64,000 bases of DNA from Cytobacillus sp. NJ13 (GTDB lineage Bacteria; Bacillota; Bacilli; Bacillales; Cytobacillaceae). How positions within the stretch are numbered: the stretch's first letter is position 1; every line of letters starts with the position of its first letter. A program made the position numbers and the translations under genes. Positions 8,585 through 16,648 of the stretch are shown here, in pieces. The stretch spans positions 868,001 to 932,000 of the forward strand of contig JAUCFP010000006.1 of the NCBI GenBank assembly GCA_030348385.1, given 5' to 3'. The notes beneath the pieces were generated by a model, which did not search any database, was not told the DNA's origin, and was given only the letters and a program-made list of their open reading frames with translations.

Positions 8585-9379
8585 ATGGAACTTAATATAA
8601 TAATTAAAAATGGCCAATTTGATCTCCATTTGCACACTACCGCGTCAGATGGGAGCTTTTCACCTTCAGAGATAGTGGAAAAGGCAGCTGAAAAGGGGAT
8701 CAAAACCATTTCAATTACTGACCATGATACTATGGATGGAATCAAAGAAGCAATGGAAGCAGGAAAAAAACTGAATGTAAATGTTATTCCGGGAATCGAG
8801 TTAAGCACTAAATATAAGGGGAAGAACATTGATATTTTAGGGTATCAATTACACGAGTCAAAAGAGTTATTGGCAGTTTTGAAGAAAATTCGAGACTACC
8901 GGGAAAACAGGGCTCAAATAATTGTAAAAAAATTTTGTGAGCTGGGAATGACTATCACAGAAAAAGATGTCCATAAGCATAGCAAGGGAGAAGTTATAGC
9001 ACGTCCTCATATTGCAAAAGCAGTGGTTGACATGGGATATGCAAAAAATACACAGGAAGTCTTTGATTTGTACTTAGGAGATGGAAAACCATGTGCAGTA
9101 GATAAAATGGTTCTTTCGCCTGAAGAGGGAATAAAGCTCATACATCAGTCAGGCGGTGTGGCAGTCCTGGCGCACCCTATCCTTATTCAGGATGATGTAA
9201 TAGTAGAGGAGCTAATGCAGCTTTCTTTTGATGGAATTGAAGTTTGGCATCGTAAACACCAGCCGGAAGATGCCAATCGTTACAAAGGTTTAGGACAAAA
9301 GTATAAAAAACTAATTACAGGCGGATCAGACTTTCATAATGAAGAGCACTTAATGGGAGATTTTGGATATGATTTATAA
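8585..9379 (+). CDS. PHP-domain phosphoesterase (TrpH/YciV-like)
   Basis: I take ATG 8585, nine bases after AAAGGAG, giving 264 residues; an in-frame upstream extension to 8504 lacks support. The N-terminal metal-binding motif DLHLHTTASDGSFSP, then SITDHDTMDGI, a central HIAKA and AHPIL, and the late GGSDFHNEEH are the conserved histidine/aspartate clusters of the PHP family. Relatives such as E. coli RNase AM (YciV/TrpH) hydrolyse nucleoside 3',5'-bisphosphates and act as 5'-3' exonucleases. The gene is monocistronic: its own terminator, now interrupted by an insertion element, follows the stop at once. Confidence 0.9.
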   Translation: MELNIIIKNGQFDLHLHTTASDGSFSPSEIVEKAAEKGIKTISITDHDTMDGIKEAMEAGKKLNVNVIPGIELSTKYKGKNIDILGYQLHESKELLAVLKKIRDYRENRAQIIVKKFCELGMTITEKDVHKHSKGEVIARPHIAKAVVDMGYAKNTQEVFDLYLGDGKPCAVDKMVLSPEEGIKLIHQSGGVAVLAHPILIQDDVIVEELMQLSFDGIEVWHRKHQPEDANRYKGLGQKYKKLITGGSDFHNEEHLMGDFGYDL

Positions 9380-9469
9380 AAAAAAAAGAGCTGTTAAATT
9401 GATATGATCCCCCTATAGTAGACAGAAAAAAGAAAGCGTACTAATCTGTCTACAATGGGGGGATTTTTG

Positions 9470-9766
9470 ATGGGGAAAACGAGACAGACATATGATGTTA
9501 CATTTAAGAAAAGAGCCGTAGACCTTTACTTAAAAGAGGGAATGGGTTATGAAGCAGTCGCTAAGGAACTGAATATTAATCATTCAATGGTAAGACGTTG
9601 GGTTAAACATTTTAAGGCTGAAGGGATAAAGGGGCTGGAAGAAAAACGCAGGAAAGCAAAAGGACCCGGTCAAGGCAGACCCCGAACCTCTCCGGAAGAT
9701 CCTGAAGCTAAAATAAAACGACTAGAAGCAGAGAATGAAATGCTAAAAAAGCTCTTAAAAATGTGA
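9470..9766 (+). CDS. IS3-family transposase OrfA
   Basis: A 98-residue helix-turn-helix protein, basic throughout, with the segment YDVTFKKRAVDLYLKEG and a second helix region around MVRRWVKHFKAEG, ending in a leucine-zipper-like coiled coil (IKRLEAENEMLKKLLKM) used for multimerisation and for fusion to OrfB. The start is ATG 9470; an in-frame ATG at 9455 is possible. It overlaps OrfB by four bases. OrfA binds the terminal repeats. It looks intact. Confidence 0.88.
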   Translation: MGKTRQTYDVTFKKRAVDLYLKEGMGYEAVAKELNINHSMVRRWVKHFKAEGIKGLEEKRRKAKGPGQGRPRTSPEDPEAKIKRLEAENEMLKKLLKM

Positions 9767-10278
9767 AGGGAGGAATGACTAAACTTCCAAAAACGAAGAA
9801 ATTCGAAGTCATCCTTGAAATGTCTCAAAGGAATTATCCTATTTCTTTGTTATGTCAGATAGCTGGCGTTTCTAAAATTGGCTATTACAAGTGGTTAAAG
9901 CGACAAGAGTCTCCTACCGCAAAGCAGCTGGAGGATGAGGAAGTAAAGAAAAAAATCATGGAATGCCATAAAAAACTACGAGGAATTTACGGTTATCGAC
10001 GGGTCCAGGTGTGGTTAGAAAAAATATATGGACTGCACATTAACCACAAACGGATACAGCGACTTATGAGAGATAGAAAGGGCAACTGTTGGGACAATGC
10101 TTGTATGGAAAACTTCTTTAGCCATTTTAAGACTGAATGTTTTTATCTATATTCATTCAAAACCGCTCAAGAGGATAAAGACGCCTTAAAAAAATATATG
10201 AATTTCTATAATCATAGATGTTTTCAAAAGAAATTAAACAACCTGAGGACTTATCCATTCAGGACTCAGGCTGCATAA
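9763..10278 (+). pseudogene. IS3-family transposase OrfB, internally deleted
   Basis: The 171-residue frame begins at a GTG overlapping OrfA. It keeps the N-terminal HTH_21-like region (LRGIYGYRRVQVWLEKIYG) and the very end of the DDE integrase domain (RKGNCWDNACMENFFSHF), but these are joined directly at about 10074-10080. The intervening 110-120 residues, which hold both catalytic aspartates, are absent; only the glutamate region remains. The deletion is in frame, so the protein would be made but cannot be catalytic. It might act as an inhibitor of intact copies, which is speculation. Confidence 0.85.
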
Positions 10279-10447
10279 TTGTTCTTTTTTATTATTGTCT
10301 ACTTTACAGGGGTCACTTCAAATTGAAACAGCTCTTTTTTATATTTGTTTTTAATGGTGATAAAGCGGTTCAAATATGAAAATAACAGAACATTCTTTTT
10401 TAATTTTAAGGGAGATGTAGATTTAATTTCTTGTATCACGGAGGAAT

Positions 10448-11167
10448 TCAGTTCCAGGAATTCCTATTTAAGGTTTCAAAATTCCCATAGTCAATAACAA
10501 CGATTTCTCCTTCGGACGATAATGCTAGATTGGTATTTTTTACATCGACAGGAGTAATTCCATAATATAAAAATTTGTTTTCCAAATGGGTTAATTTTTC
10601 TGAATATTTTTCATCCATAGGTATTCCGGGTACCATTTTTTCCATGATGATCCAGCCTTGTCCAATTTCCACTACTGGACAAAGATTCTTTTTTAAATCA
10701 GGAGGACAGTTATTGTATAGGGTATATTCATTTTCATTATTAAAAAATCCCTTGCGAGAAATGACTATTTTTAATACATAATCATTCTGGAGGTCGTAAA
10801 CAATTCGGTGGGAGCCACTGCCAATCATATCATATTTTAGCTGTAAAATACTTTCTGCCCGTATACCCTTCTCTTTTCTTTTTATTTTAACATTTTTAGG
10901 AGTCTTCATACGAGATAACCATAATTTTATGGAATGGATATCTCGATCTGACAAGAAAAGACTCTTCACTTCATCACTCCTTTCATTATCTCCATGATGT
11001 ATATTTTCAGTACATAGTATGCGAATCAATGATCTATCGTATGGGTATGTTGATATAAAATGTATAGTATTCGATTTAATTGAATAGTTTTGGTTTTCTT
11101 CTGTTTTTAAGTTGCAATTTTTACTAGAGATGATCAAACTTTCTATTTCAACTTCTAAAGGAAACAT
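10448..11167 (-). CDS. Protein-kinase-fold protein, unknown role
   Basis: The C-terminal 150 of 239 residues resemble a minimal protein kinase: a glycine-containing loop (MIGSGSHRIVYDL), a lysine in YVLKIVIS, a hinge-like WIIMEKMVPG, a catalytic-loop-like GITPVDVKNTNLAL (Asp, Lys and Asn in place) and a DFG-like VIDYGNF. The N-terminal 90 residues are not recognisable. The domain is short, with little of the C-lobe after the DFG position, so it may be a small-molecule or atypical kinase. It is monocistronic and lies at the edge of the spore-surface island, where phosphorylation of surface proteins would be a plausible but unproven job. Confidence 0.65.
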   Translation of the reverse strand: MFPLEVEIESLIISSKNCNLKTEENQNYSIKSNTIHFISTYPYDRSLIRILCTENIHHGDNERSDEVKSLFLSDRDIHSIKLWLSRMKTPKNVKIKRKEKGIRAESILQLKYDMIGSGSHRIVYDLQNDYVLKIVISRKGFFNNENEYTLYNNCPPDLKKNLCPVVEIGQGWIIMEKMVPGIPMDEKYSEKLTHLENKFLYYGITPVDVKNTNLALSSEGEIVVIDYGNFETLNRNSWN

Positions 11168-11358
11168 ACAATGGAAACATACAATTTTTATATTTTCGGG
11201 TAGATGAACTATACAGGTGTTTTAACCGAACATATATTGTAATTAATGGTATTTTAAGAATTTTCTTTTTAAAAAAAATAAATTATCTATACTCGAATAG
11301 ATTTAAGCAGGTGAATGTACTTGAGTCACTATAATAGCAATAAGGATGTGTTATAAAT

Positions 11359-12909
11359 TTGAACGCGGATCAAGCGAAGCATGATATTAATATTGAATTA
11401 GCCATGGAATGCTGGAATTATTATAATAAAGATCTCTTTTCCGAAATAAATAGTTTACATGTAGAAGCCCTCCAAAGCCTTTCGATGGAGGATATAGATA
11501 AATGGCTAACAGGAGAGCTGACATTTTATAATAATTTAGATGAAGTTAATACAGCTAAATTGTTTAATGAACATGAAAAAAGCCAAATTAAAAAGCTCTA
11601 TTCTTTAATAAAAGAGCCTAATTTTATCAATCAGCTCCTTGTAATGGCTATAGAAAAAAATGAAATTCTAATAGATAGCATTTTTGGAAATGAAAAAGCT
11701 AGTTCAAGGCAGAGCATTTATCTCCCTGTGCATATGGGCAGGAATTTCCTAAGGTTTATAGATGGAAATGAATCTTTTTATATAATTCAGCGATTTAGTT
11801 TTACTGGTATTTATTTTCCTACAAGGAAGATTGTTATTGAGATTACAGGTAAAAAATACAGAAATAAAAACCTGATAAAACATGTACAGCAACTAAACCG
11901 AGAAATGGTTCGCATATTTGATAAAATTTTAATCTTTTTACAATCGAGAAATAGGGTATCTCTTTATGGTCTTTTAGTTTCCTGCCAAAGACCTTATCAT
12001 TATTTTAGAGATTTCTTGCCAATCATTCACAATTTCCGCCATGTATCAGGTCTTGAATTAAAAAAAAATAATCATTTCAGCAATATTCCTAAGATTATTT
12101 CATTTGAAGATGGGATGTTCTATTCAGTAAAAAACCTATATTCACTTCCTTGTGAAGAACAAGCAGTTGATAAAAAAGACCTGAACGAGATTCTATATGA
12201 TAATTATGGATTTATTATTCAGCCATCTTCAAACAATAGGTGCTATTCGGAAAAGCTATTTTCAGACTTAAATAATTTACTGATCAGTAAGTCAATTGAT
12301 AGATTATTAACACACCCTAAGGAAAGAAGAAAATTTGAAAAATTAAAGGATTGCTTTCCAATTTTGTGGTTCGGAATATGCGGTGAAAAAAGGTCATGGG
12401 TCGAAAAGGTTGAAGGCATAGAAAAAATTGTCCGGGAAGTGCATAAACTATATCCAAATGTTGGAGTTGTGTTAGATGGCTTAACTTCTACAGAAGTACA
12501 AAATGAAAAACTATTCAGAAAGGAAATTGCCCGAGAGGACGCAGAAGTTGCAAAACAAATATTAAACATAATTGATCCATCGATTCCGAGTTTTAATCTT
12601 ATTGGAAGTACTTCTTATAAGAAAATTGCTTATGCATCACAGGTGGATTTTTTCTTAACAAGTTATTCTACAGATACTATGTATGTTGCCCATGTTTGTG
12701 GAAAACATGGTGTGGCACATTTAAATACCATCAAAAGAATCAACCTGCACAAACACCCCTATATTTATAAAATCCCTGAAAAGTTCGTAAATAACATCCT
12801 AAATGATAAAAACCAAAATGAAGGACCTAATGTAAGCTACAGTGTGGATCCAGAAGTTGTTTGCTCCATTTTCATGAAAAAGCTGCAAAAGTTCCTTTCA
12901 AAAAAATAG
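11359..12909 (+). CDS. Large cytoplasmic protein, possible GT-B glycosyltransferase
   Basis: I do not recognise a named family. The 516-residue protein starts at TTG 11359 after AAGGATG. The N-terminal half is charged and helical. The C-terminal half has a Rossmann-like pattern: a hydrophobic strand (FPILWFGICGEKRSWVEKV), a helix, then NVGVVLDGLTS, and further on NLIGSTSYKKIAYASQVDFFL with a small-residue loop (STDTMYVAHVCGKHGVAHL). This resembles the nucleotide-binding half of GT-B or GT9-like enzymes, where the late G-S-T-S segment would contact the sugar donor. Position beside keto-sugar genes supports a glycan role. No signal peptide or membrane helix is visible. Confidence 0.5.
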   Translation: MNADQAKHDINIELAMECWNYYNKDLFSEINSLHVEALQSLSMEDIDKWLTGELTFYNNLDEVNTAKLFNEHEKSQIKKLYSLIKEPNFINQLLVMAIEKNEILIDSIFGNEKASSRQSIYLPVHMGRNFLRFIDGNESFYIIQRFSFTGIYFPTRKIVIEITGKKYRNKNLIKHVQQLNREMVRIFDKILIFLQSRNRVSLYGLLVSCQRPYHYFRDFLPIIHNFRHVSGLELKKNNHFSNIPKIISFEDGMFYSVKNLYSLPCEEQAVDKKDLNEILYDNYGFIIQPSSNNRCYSEKLFSDLNNLLISKSIDRLLTHPKERRKFEKLKDCFPILWFGICGEKRSWVEKVEGIEKIVREVHKLYPNVGVVLDGLTSTEVQNEKLFRKEIAREDAEVAKQILNIIDPSIPSFNLIGSTSYKKIAYASQVDFFLTSYSTDTMYVAHVCGKHGVAHLNTIKRINLHKHPYIYKIPEKFVNNILNDKNQNEGPNVSYSVDPEVVCSIFMKKLQKFLSKK

Positions 12910-13243
12910 CAGGATTTTAACATTTTTAAGATGCTAGCAGGAGGAGCCTAATAACGGCCCTCCATATTCTTTTCCTTTTAATAAAAGAATAACCAGCAAT
13001 CACTTCTAGATCATACTTCATCATTTGCAATGTTTTGGTCATGTTCCCTGTTCGAATCCACATTTGCTCAACAATGGCTATAGTCCATACCATTTTAAAC
13101 GTGTTACATATTATGTTTAAAGGAAATGATTTATTTTATTTAACCAAACAATTTTGTTTAAATTTGTTGCTCCTAATCAACTAGTTAGCCTTTTAAGTTT
13201 ACTGATTTAATGATGGGATTTTTTTAAGAAAGAGGGAAAGGAA
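12910..13243. other. Intergenic stretch, no convincing gene
   Basis: This 334-bp AT-rich gap holds one minus-strand open frame of 55 codons (12926-13093) with no ribosome binding site and no recognisable motif. I see no RNA gene or strong hairpin. Regulatory DNA for the following aldolase gene probably lies at its right end. Confidence 0.5.
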
Positions 13244-14851
13244 TTGGATCAATTAAAGCTATTGGACTGCACACTTCGAGATGGCGGGTATTATAACTCC
13301 TGGGACTTTGATCGTTCCCTTATCCAAGAATATTTATACGCAATGGATGCGATGGCTGTTGATTATGTGGAATTAGGTTTTCGAGGATTCAGCAAAGAGG
13401 GATTTAAAGGTGCCTGTGCTTATACAAGTGACAATTTCATTCGCAGTCTGGACATTCCGGATAGCTTAAAATTAGGAGTTATGGTCAATGCAGGTGATAT
13501 GTTAAAATATCCCAATGGTATTGAAACGTTTTTATCTGACTTTTTTACACCAGCAGCAGATTCACCCGTGAGCCTAGTTCGCTTTGCTTGTCATGTACAT
13601 GAGTTTGAGGCTGCGCTGCCAGCATGCCACTGGCTAAAAGGTAAGGGGTATACTGTAGGATTCAATCTTATGCAAGTGGCTGACCGCAGTATTCCAGAGA
13701 TTAAAAAGTTAGCCTCATCAGCGAATAGGTCACCTATTGATGTTCTATACTTTGCAGACAGTATGGGCAGTTTAGATCCTGAACGAACGTCGGAAATAAT
13801 AAATATTCTCCGTGAGGATTGGAAGGGACCCTTGGGTATACACACGCACGATAATATGGGATTTGCTTTGGCTAATTCTATGCGTGCCGTGGAAGAAGGG
13901 GTTACTTGGATTGATAGTACTGTTACAGGAATGGGCCGTGGTCCAGGAAATGCAAAAACAGAATATATAGCTATAGAACTGAATTCGCAGCGACAGGTGC
14001 ACTCCAACCCTATTCCTTTGTTGAAGGTTATTCAAAAGTTCTTTAAACCGATGCAGCATGAATATGGATGGGGGACTAATGCGTATTATTATTTGGCAGG
14101 AAAATACGGAATCCATCCCACTTACATTCAGGAGATGCTTAATGATTCACGCTATAATGCGGAGGACATACTAGGTATAATAGATCACTTAAAATCCGAA
14201 GGCGGGAAAAAATTTAGTATTAACACTTTAGAAGCAGCCCGTAACTTCTATGCTGATGAACCAAAGGGAACTTGGAATCCGGCAGACATGATAAATGATA
14301 GGGAAGTTGTTATTATTGGTACCGGACAAGGAATTGTCAAGCATCGTCAAGCATTGGAGGATTACATTCAAAGAGAAAAGCCTTTTGTTATTGCATTAAA
14401 CACACAAACTCAAATTGCTTCAGAATTAATCGATATTCGTGCAGCATGCCATCCTGTACGCCTGCTTACAGACAGCACTATTCATAATAATTTGCCCCAG
14501 CCTCTTGTTATCCCATTCTCCATGCTGCCAAAAAAAATAATCAATGCATATAGCGGCAAAAACATACTGGATTTCGGTATTTCGATTAAGGAAAAAACTT
14601 TTAGGTTTGAAGAGAATTATTGTGTTCTGCCAAACTCCCTTGTCATTGCATATGCATTAGCTATTGCAGCAAGCGGCAAAGCCTCGCGAATTTTATTGGC
14701 CGGTTTTGACGGATACGGTACAGGAGATCCAAGAAGCAATGAGGTGGATCAATTATTATTCAGGTTTTCGCAGTTGCATGGTACACCTCCAATAGCTGCA
14801 GTTACACCAACTCAATATAAAGTTCATTCCACTTCTATTTATGTTTTATAA
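13244..14851 (+). CDS. HMGL-type aldolase fused to a Rossmann-like C-terminal domain
   Basis: Residues 1-290 are a DRE-TIM aldolase/lyase barrel: LLDCTLRDGGYYNSWDF (metal and catalytic motif), VELGFRG, HTHDNMGFALANSMRAVEEG (metal histidines) and VTGMGRGPGNAKTE. Family members join or split pyruvate or acyl-CoA units, for example 4-hydroxy-2-oxovalerate aldolase and HMG-CoA lyase. Residues 310-535 form a separate domain beginning VVIIGTGQGI and including LLAGFDGYGTGD, which I cannot name. The TTG start follows AAAGGAA. With a KdsB-type cytidylyltransferase and an HAD phosphatase next, I infer synthesis of a 3-deoxy-2-keto sugar acid by pyruvate aldol addition. The substrate is unknown. Confidence 0.75.
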   Translation: MDQLKLLDCTLRDGGYYNSWDFDRSLIQEYLYAMDAMAVDYVELGFRGFSKEGFKGACAYTSDNFIRSLDIPDSLKLGVMVNAGDMLKYPNGIETFLSDFFTPAADSPVSLVRFACHVHEFEAALPACHWLKGKGYTVGFNLMQVADRSIPEIKKLASSANRSPIDVLYFADSMGSLDPERTSEIINILREDWKGPLGIHTHDNMGFALANSMRAVEEGVTWIDSTVTGMGRGPGNAKTEYIAIELNSQRQVHSNPIPLLKVIQKFFKPMQHEYGWGTNAYYYLAGKYGIHPTYIQEMLNDSRYNAEDILGIIDHLKSEGGKKFSINTLEAARNFYADEPKGTWNPADMINDREVVIIGTGQGIVKHRQALEDYIQREKPFVIALNTQTQIASELIDIRAACHPVRLLTDSTIHNNLPQPLVIPFSMLPKKIINAYSGKNILDFGISIKEKTFRFEENYCVLPNSLVIAYALAIAASGKASRILLAGFDGYGTGDPRSNEVDQLLFRFSQLHGTPPIAAVTPTQYKVHSTSIYVL

Positions 14852-14989
14852 AAAGTTCCTTTGGCTTCAAAGAAAAAAGGATCCTGTTTTGGAATAGATA
14901 TTATGTCAAAATACATGAGCCAATGCATAGATTTGAAATCTGATGTTCACAACAGAAAAATTTATAGAACCTATTGTTTGGAGGTTGTT

Positions 14990-15721
14990 ATGAAATATTG
15001 TGTCATAATTCCAGCCCGTTACAAATCTTCAAGGCTGCCAGGAAAACCTCTAATTAAATTAGCGGGGATTCCGATGATAATCAGAACCTACCATCAATGC
15101 ATTAAAGCATGCCCTTCGGAACTGGTTTATGTTGCAACAGATGATGATAGAATCCGAAAAATATGTGAAGCAAATGGCATCCAAGTCTTAATGACATCAA
15201 AAGACTGTCTCACCGGGACTGACCGAATTGCAGAGTGTGCAAACCAGGTGGATGCGGATGTGTATATAAATGTTCAAGGTGATGAACCATTATTTAACCC
15301 TAAAGATTTAGAAAAGCTTATTTTAGAAGCGGAGAACTTTCCTGGCGAGGTTTTAAATGGTTTTTGTCAAATTAATGATGAATTACTTTTCAAAAGCAGT
15401 TCAATTCCAAAAGTGGTTTTTCGGCCAGATTATCGATTGTTATACATGTCTCGTTCAGCCATACCATCTAATAAAGAACACGGTTTTGAAAAGGCTTGGC
15501 GTCAAATTTGTGCATATGCCTTTCCGAAGAAAGCATTAGTGGATTTTGCATCCCTGAGAAAGAAAACAGTGTTAGAAAGTATAGAAGATATTGAAATTCT
15601 CCGTTTTTTAGAACTTGGATGGGAAGTCCGAATGATTCAGCTATCTAGTGATTCAATTGCAGTTGACACACCAGAAGATATCCACCGTGCAGAATCTGCA
15701 ATAAAAGAGCGGGGGCTCTAA
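14990..15721 (+). CDS. KdsB/SpsF-type CMP-sugar-acid cytidylyltransferase
   Basis: I choose ATG 14990, directly after GGAGGTTGTT, giving 243 residues, the usual KdsB length; an upstream in-frame extension is unsupported. Motifs include IIPARYKSSRLPGKPL (CTP-binding loop), VYVATDDDRI, LTGTDRIAE and VYINVQGDEPLF, the metal-binding region of KdsB. KdsB activates Kdo with CTP, and B. subtilis SpsF is a related spore-coat enzyme. Since Bacillus has no lipid A, the product here is more likely a Kdo-like or nonulosonic acid used on the cell or spore surface. It follows the aldolase gene after 138 bp. Confidence 0.82.
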   Translation: MKYCVIIPARYKSSRLPGKPLIKLAGIPMIIRTYHQCIKACPSELVYVATDDDRIRKICEANGIQVLMTSKDCLTGTDRIAECANQVDADVYINVQGDEPLFNPKDLEKLILEAENFPGEVLNGFCQINDELLFKSSSIPKVVFRPDYRLLYMSRSAIPSNKEHGFEKAWRQICAYAFPKKALVDFASLRKKTVLESIEDIEILRFLELGWEVRMIQLSSDSIAVDTPEDIHRAESAIKERGL

Positions 15722-15861
15722 AACAATTAATGATGGCGGATTATGCGTGTATGCTGGAATAGCTTTCATGTAGGTCGAGATTTAAAACATAGAAAATTAA
15801 TTATTATTCATTTCCCATACTGGCTCTTTAGGATAGATCAAAAAGCATGGGGAGGAAATAA

Positions 15862-16524
15862 ATGAAAGATAGATTAAATCAATATGATATTATTATTTTT
15901 GATTGTGACGGAGTTATTTTGGATGTAAACTTGTTAAAATGTGAAGCTTTCGGAAAAGCAGTGGAAGGTTACCCTCAAAAGAAAATTGATGATTTTGTGG
16001 AACATTGTAAAAGAACCTTTGGTGTATCAAGATATATAAAATTCAAAGAATTTTTAAGTGATTTTGCTAAAGTTCCATTCGAAGAAAAGATTTACAATGA
16101 GTTTTTGCAAAAGTACGGAAGATTATGTAATCAAATTTATGGAGATTCTGAAATAACAGAAGGATGTATAAGCTTATTAACAGAGCTGCAAGTGTTAAAA
16201 AAACGATTATACATTGCTTCTGGAAGCGACGAAAAAGAATTAAATCATGTCTTTATCGATAGAAATTTGAGTCATTACTTTCAAGCGATTTATGGGTCCC
16301 CAAAAACTAAACTGGAATGTATTGCAGATATACTCAGAAATAATCCGAATAAAAAGGCAGTTTTAATTGGTGATGCCATCTCAGATATGGTGGCTGCAGG
16401 AAAACATAAAATAGACTTTATATATATGGCAAAATATACTGTTCAATCCCAAAAGCAGGATGAAATGTGCAGAACGAAAGCTAAGTTAGTTATTAATTCA
16501 TTGTATGATCTAACCAAAGATTAA
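15862..16524 (+). CDS. HAD-superfamily phosphatase
   Basis: A 220-residue HAD hydrolase with all four motifs: IIFDCDGVILD (nucleophile and acid aspartates), YIASGSDEKEL (motif II serine), a lysine in SPKTKLECI, and VLIGDAISDMVAAG (motif IV acidic pair). A helical cap follows motif I, as in the phosphoglucomutase-like subgroup. The start has a GGGAGG site. Next to an aldolase and a KdsB-type enzyme, the natural guess is removal of phosphate from a keto-sugar-acid phosphate, the role KdsC plays in Kdo synthesis. A bidirectional terminator ends this transcript. Confidence 0.85.
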   Translation: MKDRLNQYDIIIFDCDGVILDVNLLKCEAFGKAVEGYPQKKIDDFVEHCKRTFGVSRYIKFKEFLSDFAKVPFEEKIYNEFLQKYGRLCNQIYGDSEITEGCISLLTELQVLKKRLYIASGSDEKELNHVFIDRNLSHYFQAIYGSPKTKLECIADILRNNPNKKAVLIGDAISDMVAAGKHKIDFIYMAKYTVQSQKQDEMCRTKAKLVINSLYDLTKD

Positions 16525-16606
16525 ACTTTGCACTCTATTAAAATATAAGTATCTGAATGTCTCTCTTTTTATTTTAAAATAGAAACAGCAAAAGTTTGAA
16601 AAACAG

Positions 16607-16640
16607 AGAAGCTGACCTTATAAAAATGAGGTCAGCTTCT
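16607..16640. terminator. Bidirectional terminator between convergent HAD and sat genes
   Basis: A perfect 12-bp stem (AGAAGCTGACCT / AGGTCAGCTTCT) with a 10-base loop lies between the two convergent genes. The T-richness is modest on both sides. Confidence 0.85.
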
Positions 16641-16648
16641 TTATATTA

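Larger units (their letters stand above)
9400..10320 (+). mobile_element. IS3-family (IS150-type) insertion element with an internal deletion
   Basis: About 921 bp with imperfect terminal inverted repeats: TGATATGATCCCCC on the left and, reversed, TGAAGTGACCCC on the right, each continuing to a shared AGTAGACA; I count 19 of 25 matches. The flanks carry a 3-bp AAT duplication, as expected for IS3-family insertion. It encodes OrfA and an OrfB whose centre is missing. Full-length relatives are roughly 1.3-1.5 kb, consistent with loss of about 350 bp. It is presumably immobile unless helped by an intact copy. Confidence 0.85.
9388..10340 (+). terminator. PHP-gene terminator split by an insertion element
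   Basis: The left stem arm GAGCTGTT lies at 9388-9395 just after the PHP stop; the right arm AACAGCTC plus a T-run lies at 10327-10340, beyond the insertion element. Removing the element with one copy of the 3-bp duplication AAT rebuilds a standard 8-bp stem with loop AAATTGA and a T tail. Confidence 0.75.

Noticed and set aside
12926..13093. 55-codon minus-strand open frame between the 516-residue gene and the aldolase
   Set aside because: It has no ribosome binding site and no recognisable motif, so I treat it as chance.
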